NCBI GenBank assembly: GCA_030549495.1
Contig: JAUIRK010000011.1
Coordinates: 1 to 64,000, forward strand
Reading direction: 5' to 3'
Origin: Nectonema munidae
Taxonomy: Eukaryota > Nematomorpha > Nectonematoida > Nectonematidae
DNA: 64,000 nt
In this document: positions 46,414-59,300 of the stretch, in pieces
Numbering within the stretch: position 1 is the stretch's first letter
Layout of the letters: every line of letters starts with the position of its first letter
The notes under the pieces: model-generated
What the model was told of the DNA's origin: nothing
The model's input: only the letters and a program-made list of their open reading frames with translations
The model's database searches: none
Program-made: the position numbers and the translations under genes

Positions 46414-47172
46414 TCATATTTCACGTACAGTCGGTTGCGACCTTTGGCTTCGTTGTGAGTTAAAGTAGGAAATCCAGAACCAAAAAGTCATGTTGTAGCA
46501 GAAAGAATGGGGGCAGGTTTCGGATTTTGGCATGAAAGGATCGATGGTGTCGGTGTGCACGATGCTCACGTTGCTCCTGTTTCTCTGCAATTTCTTATTT
46601 AGTTCATTCAGTTTCAAAAATATTAGAAAAATCAGGCATTTTCTTGCTACAAATCGTTCCTTGTTGAAGAAAATGAAGACAGCGAGCAGGTCCATCTTGT
46701 TATCGAAACTTAAAAACTAACTTTACTTTTCCTCCCAGTTCATATAACTTGAAATTTCATATGTGCTTGAAATAAAAGAGAAGTGTGTTTTGGGTACAAT
46801 TTCATACAGATCAAGCGAGTTATCTTTCAAACCTGATTGTTTCTACTTCACAATAGCTATGCATCCTGGTCGTGAACGAAGCAAATTTGGGTTGAAAGCC
46901 GTTGGAGTTTTGCTTGAAATGAATCCAACTGTTGAAAAGAATCTTCAACTACTGCCTTTATAACAACTACCTTTGTTGATATATCTAAAGCCGGAAATAA
47001 AGAAACACCTCCTCATTTCCTTTGTCAGTAATGAAATGCTTGAAAAAACAGTTTTGCGATTAAGCAAGGTTTTCCAAACCAACAGACTAAGGGATATGTG
47101 TACCGCCCACACAAGGTAGTTGAAGCCCAAGACCAAATAACTATTTTGGCACGTTCTTCTCTTCTGTGACAT
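46414..47172. other. Unassigned short frames
   Basis: Less AT-rich than the surroundings, with open frames on both strands (46414-46695 minus, 46763-46963 plus). The plus frame AMHPGRERSKFGLKAVGVLL faintly recalls a piggyBac segment, but no catalytic block follows clearly. I do not assign a function. Confidence 0.25.
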
Positions 47173-47458
47173 TTAAAATATAAAATAAAGAAATAATTAA
47201 TAATATTTATAAATATGTGAGGCTGCTCTAAAGGCATAGGTGTGTATTCGAGGGGCAGCAAGTACTTGGTGAGCATACCCATACTAGGCAGACACAGCGG
47301 CAATTCTTCAATAGAGAAGATCTCTCTCCTCTTAGACATGAGAAAACCGATCAAATATTTTTTGTAACTATTCCCCCAATAGCCTCACATTTGAAATAGA
47401 GCAAATTTATGGTGTCGACATTTGCTCAGTAAGCAATGAACTAAGAAATTGTATGTTA

Positions 47459-47590
47459 AGGTACCATGGGTCATCGAAAAGGCACAGTTGCGCCGCTTGT
47501 ATCAAACTATGAAGAAAGTAGTCTTATTACAGGATCGAACCCATGACCTTGAGTTATCGAAGCCCTGTATCTAACCAACTTTACTCACTC
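47459..47590 (-). mobile_element. tRNA-derived SINE, copy 3
   Basis: Minus-strand copy. Read inverted, its B box is GGTTCGATCCT, with the body CAAGCGGCGCAACTGTGCC. Its start, TGAGTAAAGTTGGTTAG, matches copy 2. Confidence 0.85.
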
Positions 47591-47639
47591 TACTAAGTTG
47601 ATATACCTCAAAAAGAAAAGCAACTAATCAATAAATAAT

Positions 47640-47790
47640 ATAATCTATAGTGACACTAATTAACGGCTTTAATTAGTCCTGAGTGTGCTCAACTACTGAA
47701 TTTTTAATTACTTTACTGTAATTTATTTATTCCAAATTGTACATTTTTCTTCAATAAATTCTTCTTCTTTTTCTTCTTCTTCTTAAAAAA
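47640..47790 (+). mobile_element. Possible LINE 3' UTR with (TTC)n tail
   Basis: Ends TCAATAAATTCTTCTTC and then TTCTTCTTCTT at 47755-47785, the same kind of tail as the LINEs at 12187 and 22641. No coding part remains. Confidence 0.4.
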
Positions 47791-48599
47791 TCGATGTGAA
47801 AATTTATTAACAAAAAATTACGCTTAAAACAATTTAGAAGCAAAGTAGAGCTTTTTCAAGGCCAAATTCTACAAGAATGATAATAATCAAATTTTGCTTA
47901 TGATATATGAAAATGTTACAAATATACAAGTCTTGTAAAATTTGGGTAAAAATTTAATCAAATGATAAGAACATTAACAGAGAAAGTGACAGGGGAGTAT
48001 TAGTAAATTAAATTCATTTGTTTACTACGTTTTGTTTCTCCTAAACTTTAGAAAATTTGTAACTTGGTTGAGAAAATAAAAAATTTCTAGAAATAACATT
48101 TAAATTGATTTAAAAAATTTTGTTTGAAAAATTATTTCTAAAAATTATATTATTTAATCTATAAAATTTTTCAATGTTCAATTTGGTTTCCGGAAAAAAT
48201 TAGATAAAAAGGTCTATAAGTTATTAAATTCAGCATTAGATATGCCAATTAGAATGAGAGATTATCCTTTGGACATACCTGCATCATTTTGAATGTAGTT
48301 TCTCCTGCCAACGTTGATTTAAACTGGGTTTTCTTTTAGGATTATATGGTATATTTAAGTAAACTACTTCTTATTTCTTATTTATTATTTACCGGTTCAC
48401 TGTATAGTATTTAAAGAAACAACTACAAAAAGTGTTCAAATTTCAAATAGATGTGATCATGTTAAATTTTTTCTCAAACAAACTTTTTTTACAACCGAAG
48501 TGTTAGAGGAATTTTCCTGGAGGTAAATAAAAGGTGACAAGTTTCGAATGTTAAAAATAAACTCATAAAATTTTTACTAAAAAAACAGATTTTTACTTG

Positions 48600-49035
48600 C
48601 TCTAGATTTTTAGATTGCTCTGCCCTTAATGTAAAGAAAATTGAAAAAGTTCAAAAAAACTTCACAAAAAGTTTGCCTGCTATGAGAAATTTTCCTTATT
48701 CTGAAAGAATGAAAGTTTTGAACTTACATTCACTTTATTATAGAATAAAGAGAAATGAAATGATTACGATTTTCAACAATGTAAGAAAAATATGATAATA
48801 AAAAAAGATGTCCTGCCTGGTTTTTCAAAAAGAATTTCTAGATCGCATTGCTTCAAATTTAAAGTTAAAAGTTCGCCAAACATTTCTAACAGAAAGAGCT
48901 TTTGAAAATTGCTATTCTTTGCCCAGTGAAGTTGTGAATTCTACTGCGTTGAATGACTTAAAAACAAACTGGATACAATTTGGCAGTCTAGGAGATTGTA
49001 TTATTTTGCTTAATTTCAAGATGCAAACCTTATAG
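48600..49035 (+). mobile_element. LINE (CR1-like) C-terminal fragment
   Basis: Reads VKKIEKVQKNFTKSLP, YSERMKVLNLHSLYYRIKRN and then, after a break near 48795, FLTERAFENCYSLPSEVVNS. The order VQ-FTK, L-L-SL--RR and LP-EVV is that of CR1-type ORF2 ends. A possible QFGFRK remnant lies at about 48183. Confidence 0.7.
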
Positions 49036-50025
49036 GCATTAGCCTCAATTTTGCTTAAATAAATATGTTATCGTAAATATTTTAATAATAAATTAATTAC
49101 TAGCTGTAGCCAGAAAATTACGTGGCTCATATACATTGAGAATTATTTAATTATAACCATTTTAGTTCAAGATTTTGACGTAGTTCCTTTAAAATTTAAA
49201 CGATCAAAATTTTATCAAGAATGTCTCAAAATAGTGTTTCGATTCTAGCTTGATATGATTGGTTAAAGCTAAAGAATTTTTTTTAATTTCTTAGCCAATC
49301 AGATAAAAGAGTTTGTTTGTTCCTCCTGCCATGAAAAAAATGTGCATAAATTTTAAATTCATAATATATAATTGTTTTCATTATTGACAAATTTTGAAAT
49401 AATTTTGCCATTACATAATAAGTTTTTTCGAATTATTGTGTCGTTCATTTTCCTTTATTATTAATTATTGTGAATATATAGTTGAAAGCAATCACTTCTT
49501 ATTGGAATATATTGACATATTAGAAAATAAACCGTGTAATATTGTAAGCACCATCCTAGACTATTGGTAAGGGGTTGATAAAAATCTCAGGAGAGTCGAA
49601 ATATTCCAATAAAAAGTATTACTTTCTACTATATTATTACAATCTTTTAATTAATGGCAAAATTTCATGAAAATATTAGTATGAAAATCCTTTCGTAACT
49701 TTACGTCCTTCATACCTATAGCATTATATTTATTTAAGTTTTAGAATCTTTTTAAGTCATTTTAAGAATTCATCAATATTTTGTTTACTTCACAAGATTT
49801 GTAGGCATAACCGACATTTTTACTGATTCTACATCTGTTCCCAATCGTTTGCCAGTTATTCTTTTCCATGGGAAAATCAATGCCAAAAAATTCATGCTAT
49901 TACAGTTTATAAAGAAAAGTTCCTTCTTAAAAAGGCCAAGCTTGGATTCGTTTTAAAACAAACATGAATTATTTTTATCCTGGTGATGAAGGAAAAATAT
50001 TTTGCCTGACACTTTTCGCTACTTG

Positions 50026-50292
50026 CAAAATATTTGCTTACGCGCTTATCTCAATAAACCTTGGTGGAAAAACAAAACTTCGCTAAATTGTGAGTGATAT
50101 ATGAATGTTAGAAAATTGGACTGGCAAATATTTTGAACTAAAGAGGGGAACTTTTCCAAAATATTTGCTCAATTTAACCAGAACTTTGGAAACGTTTCAA
50201 CAGTGCGAAGCTTTAGCGTTGTAAAAACATTATTTTTAAATATTAAATCTTATATAAGAGGAGAAGGCCCAAGTCATCTTAAGAGTTTACTC
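50026..50292 (+). promoter_or_regulatory. Gene B promoter with TATA box
   Basis: TATATAAG at 50251-50258, 42 nt before the ATG, as in gene A (43 nt). The word CAAAATATTTGCTC (50157-50170), 81 nt before TATA, corresponds to CAAAATATTTAC of gene A, 86 nt before its TATA. A further CAAAATATTTGCTTA lies at 50026-50040. Confidence 0.75.
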
Positions 50293-50359
50293 ATGTTTTC
50301 TTATAATAATTTGATTCTAAGCGTATGTGCTTTTATCCTCCTCTTTTCAAGACTAAGTG
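50293..50359 (+). CDS. Gene B exon 1: signal peptide
   Basis: Reads MFSYNNLILSVCAFILLFSR and LS, ending in phase 1 at G|GTATAA. Same length class, reading phase and TATA distance as gene A exon 1. Confidence 0.85.
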
Positions 50360-53300
50360 GTATAATTTAACTCTCTGATTTTATTTCCGAACGTTTTTGT
50401 ATTTAATTTTTCAATCAGGTTATTGCTCGCTGAGTCCTACAGAAAATTTTTCTGAAAGTGTAACTTACAGACACGAAGAAGAAATCACACTAATATTCAC
50501 ATCCTCGTGTGATAGACAAGATGGCGACATTTCTGCATACTTTCTGGTAGGCAGCGAACTGCTTGATGGAACTCAAGAGGGGTTTGTGATTACCACTAAG
50601 ACGAGTGATGATGAAGAGATTCCTTCAAAAGTTACCATAACTTCTACACTTCAATTTCGGCCCACCAGAGACGTGTATGTGTGGGCCAGACATTTGCCCA
50701 ATTCAGCTCGTGCCACAATTCAAAAAGTGCAAAGTGGACTTTCAAAATCATTTGATGTCAAGTTTGGTATGATTCCATTAAATATTGTAAAGTTTAAATT
50801 AAAAAAGGGATTTTTTTGATTAATTCGTATAGACTTGAGGTTATCTGACTATTTTCAATTATGAAAGATACAAAACTCAGTTCATTCTTATTTATAAAAA
50901 TTGTTTCAATAAAAATAAAATGTCGTTAAGTTTTTGTAGTTTGAATAATTGAAATATCAAACGGTATTGTGAAATAATACTATATGAAGCTAAAGTATGC
51001 CATCTATATATGATTTTAAGGATTTAAATCTTGTTCACAGCAAAAATATCTATTTCGAAAAATTAACTTTCAGGAATTTATAATTACCAAACGTTGTGTG
51101 AAATCAAAAATTTTCAAAAATGTATTACAATTTCACATTTGATAAATTAATATGTTATAATGAATTGAAAATAAGAGCAAAAATAAATTACCTAGATTAA
51201 AAAATTAAATTTTCTTACTTCCGTATGCTAAAAATGAAACATTAGTTTACATGGTGATATTTTTCAAAACGGCCAGAAAGCCGTTTAAATGAAAATAAAA
51301 CCACTTATTGTATAAGGTAAAAAAAGAACATTGTATATTGGAAATGAACTTTAAAAAAATATATTAATATAGCAGTAAATTATTAAAAGATACGATGTAA
51401 AAAAGAGGTAAAAGGATATAGAGTTGTATAGAAGTAGGTAAAAATGTATAGAAAGTTTCCCTATATGAAAAATTTTTTAAATCATTTGTTTAAAGTAACT
51501 AATTTTTATAATATTTTTATATTTTAAATATTTTAAACTAAAATGATAGAATCTTATATTTCAAAAGAAATAAATTTCGCACACCAAAAACTTATATTTG
51601 TACAAAACAAATTTTTTTAAATTTCTTCATTCAGATGCTAAAAGATTAACTTGCAGTTGAAGACAGTTATTCACAGTTCAAAAATTTAAAAACGCTGTCA
51701 GACCCATGGGCGATTCGAGAATCTTCCTAGCCGAAATCAGAATGAGGGCTAAAATTTAAAAATATTTTATAGTAGATAAAGTTTTAATTCACGTTTCATA
51801 TCAGTTAAATTTTACATAATTATTATAATTAAATTATAATATTTTATCAATATTGAAATATATAATATGTTATGCTGCCAATAAATAATCGAATATAGCT
51901 AAACTTTCGAAAAAGATGCAGAATGGGGTAGGGGCTGGGCTAGAGCTTCCTTAGCGTGCCTTTGACATTCCTCTCTAAGAAGAATAAATATCTAAAACAA
52001 TGTTTAGCTTCAAATAATTCAATTTTAACTTTTTAAATTGATTTATCAGATTGAAAAAATAACTAGTATTTGAATATATTCAAAGTAGTAGTTAAAGTAT
52101 TTGAAATATTTGCCAGGAATAACATTTCAAAGTGCTACTAAATTTTGCCAACCTTAAAAAATGCCCGACATAAAATTGTATTTTCTAATGCTGAAAAAAT
52201 GAGTTCACAAAATTGCATTATTATTATAGAACATAAATTCATATTGATGCCTTTTCACCCTTTTTATTGTCCATCAATTCAAATCTGTTCGCGTCAATTC
52301 TTTGTAGTGTGCATGTTTGTATTTTATCAAAATACTTCCCGAAATAGAGCAAATTTAAATGAATGAAAATCTCGCAATTCCAATTTTTCTTTTTTAGAAG
52401 TATGCGAAGGAGAAACAAATGTTGAGAATGTTATGTTTAGGCATGGACAGAGAGTATCACTAACCTTGATCTCAAAATGCCCTCGAAGCAATCAAGACTA
52501 CACTCCCTATTTCTTTGTGGAAAATCATGTCGTCAAAATTACAAGTGGTGGATACATTGTAGACACAAATTCATTTCGCGATCCAAATAGCTATTACAAG
52601 ACAGTTTATGAATCACGATTATCATTTACGCCATCAAAAGAATCTTTAAGCGTTTATGCAGTCCATGCGAAAGATAGATTCGTTTTAACGAAGGATGAAT
52701 TCGGCGGAATTGGTCATCTAAAGACATTTCATCTTAGTTTAATGACGCCACGTAAGTTTTAAAAATTTTATTCAAACTTCTTAAAACACATCATAATCCA
52801 ATTGCTTATCTGTAAAGATCTATTATTCCTGACATTAAAATATTTTTTTGCAAAATTTTTTTTATCTTTGTATTTAGAAACCACCTTTAAAGCCATTTAC
52901 TTTTTTTAACGACTTTTTTTTTTACAGATTTTTGCGAGATTTTTTATATTTCCCAGAACTTTTTTTTTACTTTTTACTTTCAAAGTCAAATTACTTTTAG
53001 ATTCAAAAAGATTTTTGCAAGGTATAAAATGTTAACCTACCTCATTTCGGTAGCGCTATCACGTGGTGCACGTCAAATGACCTGAGAGTAAGTTCATTGA
53101 CCTTCACCTGAACTCAAATTTTCTTACAGTTTCAATTCCCACAAGATGTTTAAATAATTTTGAAAAATGTCAAGTGAGTTAAAGCACTTTTATAAATAAA
53201 AGAATTTATGAAAAATAATAGTCATTTGTTCATTGTATTTTTATATGAGTATTAAAAATAGTGAATAATTTTTAGTCAATAATTTTATTTATTATTTCCA

Positions 53301-56300
53301 TTTTATTGAGAAATTCCGATACTCCTTGTTTCGCAGACATTTTTCTAGAATTTCAAATTTGTCGGAATAAAGGAAGTATCCCCTCAGCATCTTGTAAAAC
53401 TTTAAAGTTTTAGAAAAATCAATATTTTAGGCTAAAATATTTTTAATTCATCATATTAAGTAAATGTGAGTTCCTATGAAAATACACAGAGAACTTTGTA
53501 AAATGTATATTTTACATCTAACTTCACAATATCTATATCTTAAAGCTTAATATAGGAAGCTGAAAATGTAAGTTAGTATCACTTACTAACATAGTTAGTA
53601 GACTCTACCGTCCAAAATTCTACTATGAACCTAGTAAATGATACTACCCCAGTATAGTAAACTCAACCAGTTGGCATAGTAAAGTCTACTATTTTACATA
53701 CACTATTTTATAAGTAAATAAAATTACTGTACTAGTAAATTTTGCTACCTAATGTATTAAATTTTCTGTTTTGCTTATTAAATTATACTATTTTAAAAGT
53801 AAAGCAAGACAATATACAAAATGAATTTTACTATTTAGGGTAGTGATTTTTTTTACTCATATAAAAAAAGTAAAAATTGAAGATAAGTTTAAAAAAAAGG
53901 AATTGCATCATTATTCGTGAAACAAAATAAAATTAAAAAAACTTTATTGCAAAAACATGTTGAATGCATAAAATATAAAAATAAAATAAACAATGAGGAT
54001 TTATATAAAACTATGATTTTAAGTTTATACATTATTTTTCTTTTCTTCCATTCTATCCTTTACAACGAGAAAAAATGGCTTCTGAAAGACCAGATAATCA
54101 TCTCTCTCCATTTCAATAAAACCATCCAATTTATCTTTGAAGAGGAGCCAAGTCAGAAAGAGAAGAAATACGACAAGTTTCTATTGTTTTTTTTTAAAAA
54201 GTTCATTAAGATAAAAAATAAATGATTTAAAAATTTATAGTTAGATTATTTTTTTCTCACCTTTTTGTGATAAATTTAAAGCAAGATACATTTCATATGC
54301 AGGACCGAGCTTTTACCGGCACACATTCTATATATTGTAGATGAATATTTATCAATTATATCAAAGACGAGATACTTTATGTCAGAGTTTTTCAATTTCA
54401 CTACTACGCGCTTGAACTCTTCAAACATCTAAGACAAAAAAAAATATATATATTTGAAAATGGATATTGAAGTTTTATTTGTTCAAAATCAGGAAGAAAG
54501 TGATACGCATTGATGATACTGCTTGCAGATTTCTTATCATTAACAATTTCGCTTCGCCTAGAAGAAAAAGTTAGGTTGATTCTTATGTCAACGATGTTTA
54601 GATTTATTTCACTCTTGGGGAATTCTTTTTTCAGCCAATTTTTATGATTTTGTAAGTTTTCAACGTCCTCAGACTACAAAAACTCGGGAAAATAGTTTTT
54701 CATACGCTATACTAATTTTTTCATTGGCTCAAGTAGTTTAGGAGAATCTGTTAAGTTTTTTCTCTTTCTCGCATTCACTTGTTTGTCTAGAGTCTAGACT
54801 TTTTCTTTCATTCGCCCAAGTTATTCTTATTTTTTCCTTGCAGTAAAATTTAAGCATAGCATTTCAAAAAGATGTTAACTTGAATTTAAAACTTTTATAG
54901 CAACACCTTATTACCTTAGCGGAATGTATTGAAAGACCACTTTCTTTAGACAAATAAGTAAATGTATTAAGTAGCATTTCAACTATCTGCATATACTTAT
55001 CACTATAGTTGGATATCTGAAAAAACGTATTTTGTGTTAAAATATCAACAGGCTCCGAAGGTTAACAAAATATTAAAAAAAAAGGGTGTGAGGATTTCTT
55101 TCTTTATTTTCAGATAACCTTTCAAATCAGGGAGGAATTATAATCATAAAAATTTTAGACTCCGATAGCGCAATATTACCGAAAATAATCTACCATTAAA
55201 ATTATAATTTTTAAAATACAATTAAAATTTCATGAATTCATATCGATGTTTTATTAATTTCTATAGAAATACCAACTTGTGAGAGTAACGATGACATGGA
55301 CGAAGAAGAAGTTTCTATAACTCGTGAAGAAAGATTGACTCTCACATTCGTTGCCAAATGCAAACGAGTACTAGACGCTACATTCGTTCCTCATTTTGTA
55401 GTCCAAAATGAAGTTGTCAAAAGAAGCAACGATAAATATACGGTACAAATTGGAGTTGAAACAGATCTAGACGATCCTAATAAAGTGATCGTTACATCGA
55501 GCATAATCTTCGTTGTTCCCTTTGAAGATCAAGACATCGTTGCGAGCTTAGGCTTTGCAGATAATGAAATGGATTTATCTGCCGTTAGAGGAAATGCACT
55601 GAAGACCTTCCATTTGACTCAAGATACAGGTTACTCTTTTCCATAGTTTTGTAAAAGGCTTTACTGAAATATAAATATGCATAAGTAACTCTGAGCACGA
55701 TTTACACAAATGATGTTCGGTTCAAATTGAACCAAAAATCACGTTTATGATATTTTAATTTTTAATTTGCTCAATATGAACTTGAAATGGTAAAAATATT
55801 TCAAATAACTAAAAAATAAAATTTTTATATAATTTTACATTTTATTACATATTAATATATACTTATATAACTGTATTAGTATTTAATAATTATAAATAAT
55901 CTTGACTTACAATTTTTTTTGTATTTTGAATGAATTTTTAGAAAAACGAAAAAAAAAATTAATTTCCGCAGCCTTCACAAAAATATGAAACAGATTTTTT
56001 AGACAAAAAGTTATAACATTTTGCACAAATCATGTTAGTCGTTTTATCGTAGGAAGAAGAACAATAAGCACTTTCTTTTATTACTTAAATTCTCTACAAG
56101 GGAATCCGTTTTTTGAATTCATTTAATTAAGCCTTTCTTTTTTTTTTTACATGTTTCGACAAGTGATTCTCCTAGTTCTTCAAGAAACTTTCTTCTTTTT
56201 GTGTTGCGATGTAATTCATTCCAAGAAGGATACTTTTCCAACCATAAAACTAAAGCTATATAAGCTGAAATATCTATAATATTAGAAAAAATAGCCATTG

Positions 56301-59300
56301 ACCAACGTTTTGTTTGAGTTTTACAGGTATAGGTTAATACAAGTTGATCTAAAGTTTCAAGTGCATCTTTGGATTTATTATATTGCGAAATCAGCTCAGG
56401 TTTTCTGTCAACTCAATACTTATCATATTATCTTGAAAAAGAGTACAGCAAAATCATATTTTTTGTCTTTTTTGAATATATTATACTAGACTCAAATTTT
56501 TAACAAAGTAAAACCTCGAAGATGGAGAGTTTATTTTTTTATTGTTCCTAAAATTGCTAACTTTCTTGTCAAATGTGATTGAGCAATAGGAACAGAAGTA
56601 AAAAAATCATCACGTGTTATATTATAACCTTTCAAACTTTGAGTTAAATCTAACACTACACGCAAAGCTTGATTTTTTTCAGTTTGCGAATTCATAGTTT
56701 TACAAGAATAAATTTACATGTGGTAGACATGAAAGCTCTTTGAATCACACAAACCCCATACTTTTATACCATATTTTGATGACTTACTTGGCATGTGCTC
56801 TCTGAATGCGCAGCTGCCTCTAAAGGTATAAGTTGTTCATCAACAGTAAGAAATTCAGAAGGGTTGTAGTATAGTTTGGGCAAATTTGCAACCCATTTAT
56901 CCAAAATTTCTCTTATTTTTTTGCAAATTTGTCTTTTTGTTTTGTTTGAGTTGAAACTTCGTTATCATCAAAGCGAACTACTGATGAAATATTTTAAAAT
57001 CTTGGCATTGACTTTGTTGCCTTGAAAATAGGCCTTCCTGTAAAAGAATTCCATAAAGATAGTCATGATTCAGAACAAGATCTGTATACTCCTACAAGTA
57101 TACATAAACCAATATACGCTTCAAATTCATCTCTCGTGTTGTTAATCCATTTATCTCCAAAACAATTTACACCTTTTTTATTAGACATATCAATGGTACT
57201 TTTTAAAAGTTTATAAGGCAAAAAAGAAAAAAAACCTGACTTTATATCAATAATTTTGGAGAGCGAAAATTTAGTTGCGCAGGTTTCAGTTTTTGAGAGA
57301 ATTTCTTCCTTTTTGATTTGGAGGAAGTGTATTCCAAGCCATACTTTTGTTTTTAGAAGTAACATCATTTTCACTGCTATCAGAGTATTTTTGTATATCA
57401 TAATTATCTTCAAAATCACCGGTTTTATCAGACAAGATACTACTTTCTGAATGAGAAAAAAATTCAGAGTTTGAAGAAGTTTCCCCAAAAAAAGAAGTTG
57501 TATAAGACATTTTAAAATTATATATTGAAATAGAACCAAAATATAAAAATAATTACGAATTTGAAAAATTTTAAAATATTTTATTTCAAATTTTAAAAAA
57601 TAAATAATTTTTTCAAAAATTTTCTTTTAATAGATTAATATTAAAAAAAAACTAAAAATCTTTTATAATATAATACAGTCGCCTATCACTAATTGCAAAT
57701 GCTTGGCACCAACCTCTTCCGGTTTAGTGATTTATTCAGAGTATCAGTAAAATATGTTTACTCAATTTTTCTCTACTCGAACTTAACGAAAATACAAACT
57801 TAAAGATGAATGCTTGTTTATTAGTAGAAAATAAAAAAGAGAATTTAATGTAGAATGAAAGTTGAGGGTAAAGAGTTCTAAGATATTTTGCTTCTGATAG
57901 GTGCAGAAACTTTCTGAAACATATCTTTTAAACTTAGTTGCTTCATGTGATTTGGGTTTTCTTTAAGAAGTTTTTCTTGCAACATATAACGGTTCATTAA
58001 ATCTTCTTCATTTATAAGATTTCTTTGTTCTAAGCCTTTTAGCAGCTCAGTTGTTAATTGGATCAACCTGCCGATTCCTCCTTTGTTTTTATTTTCCCCA
58101 TCTTCTTCACCTTCTTCACTTTTTTCTTCGCGACTACCTTGATGTTGATCTCTAATAAGATTGACAATTTTTGAGTCAGTTTTCTTCTTCATTAATGTTT
58201 ACCCTTCATTAATACTGGATTCGTTCATTTTTAATATAATTTCTTTAGCCTCTATCTAGGAGTAATTAAATCTCGAGCAAATAAGAAAATGCTATATATA
58301 TTGAATCTTGCAAAATAGCGTTTTTCTCTGATAAACTTTTCTTTTGTTAACACAATTTTCTTCCAAAATATTCCGTCTAAACAAACATTCCAACCATTTT
58401 TAAGGTAGTTGATTCTACCGATATCCAAGCATTTGCTAAAGCATAAATCATCTGTTTGCGATTAAATTGTTTAAGAAATTCTAAAAAATTTCTATCAGAA
58501 TTAACTGCATCTAAAACACGTTTCAAAAAATGAGAACGATACTTAGCTTTTAAAGAATGGAGTATTACATTGTTTAAAGGTTGAATTAATGAAGTACAGT
58601 TTGGTGGAAGAAAAATGGAACAAATATATTTCTTACTAAAAGTTCTGCTTTTGGATGTGCAAAACAATTGTTCAAAAGAAGAACTATTTTACATTTATGA
58701 TCTAACCCCAAGAATTACAATACGTCCTTGCTTCATCAACAAAATATTTTCCAAACCACTATCCATGCTTTTTTGCTTGCAAGATAAATTACAGGATAAT
58801 GAGACATTCCTTTAAAAGCACGGGGGTTTAAACTTTTCCCAATGACCAGTAATTTACAATTATGGGTTCCTGCAGCATTTGAACAGGATAACACAGTAAC
58901 ATGTTCTTTTGATTACTTGAAGCCTGTTGGTGAATCTGCTTCCTCACCTCTAAGTGATTTCTTTGGTAAGCATTTTCAGTACAATGCTGTTTCATCCGCA
59001 TTGTAAATTTGATAAGGAGTTAAGTTTTCATTAGAAACCAACTTGGTAAATTCATTAACAAATTTATATGCAGAATTTTTATCAGCCTAACGTTTTTCAC
59101 CGCTAATTGAACGAAACTTCAAACAAAGTCAATCGTAGTAGGCCATACTTCAGTGTATTCACAACTTTGCTGTATATTCAATTCACTGTGGAATTTTTTT
59201 AGCCTGTTCTCTTATCCTTTCACCAGACATTGCAATATCTTCACTTTCTCGAAGCTTAAACCATTTTATCAAAATATAATCCAATTCTGAATTTTTACAT

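Larger units (their letters stand above)
41384..50025. other. Region between gene A D8 and gene B
   Basis: About 8.6 kb without another domain exon. It contains short inverted-repeat elements (42512-42650, 43569-43656), two SINEs (44403-44540, 47459-47590), LINE remnants (47640-47790, 48600-49035) and unassigned frames at 42736-43180 and 46414-47170. It may include the last exon of gene A. Confidence 0.5.

Noticed and set aside
46763-46963. Frame with a piggyBac-like look
   Set aside because: Only a weak resemblance in about 25 residues, with no DEQ/IDE, YFDN or GGVD block nearby.
53917-54225. 102-residue Lys-rich frame
   Set aside because: AT-driven composition with Lys, Ile and Phe only; no conserved pattern and no splice sites tied to gene B.
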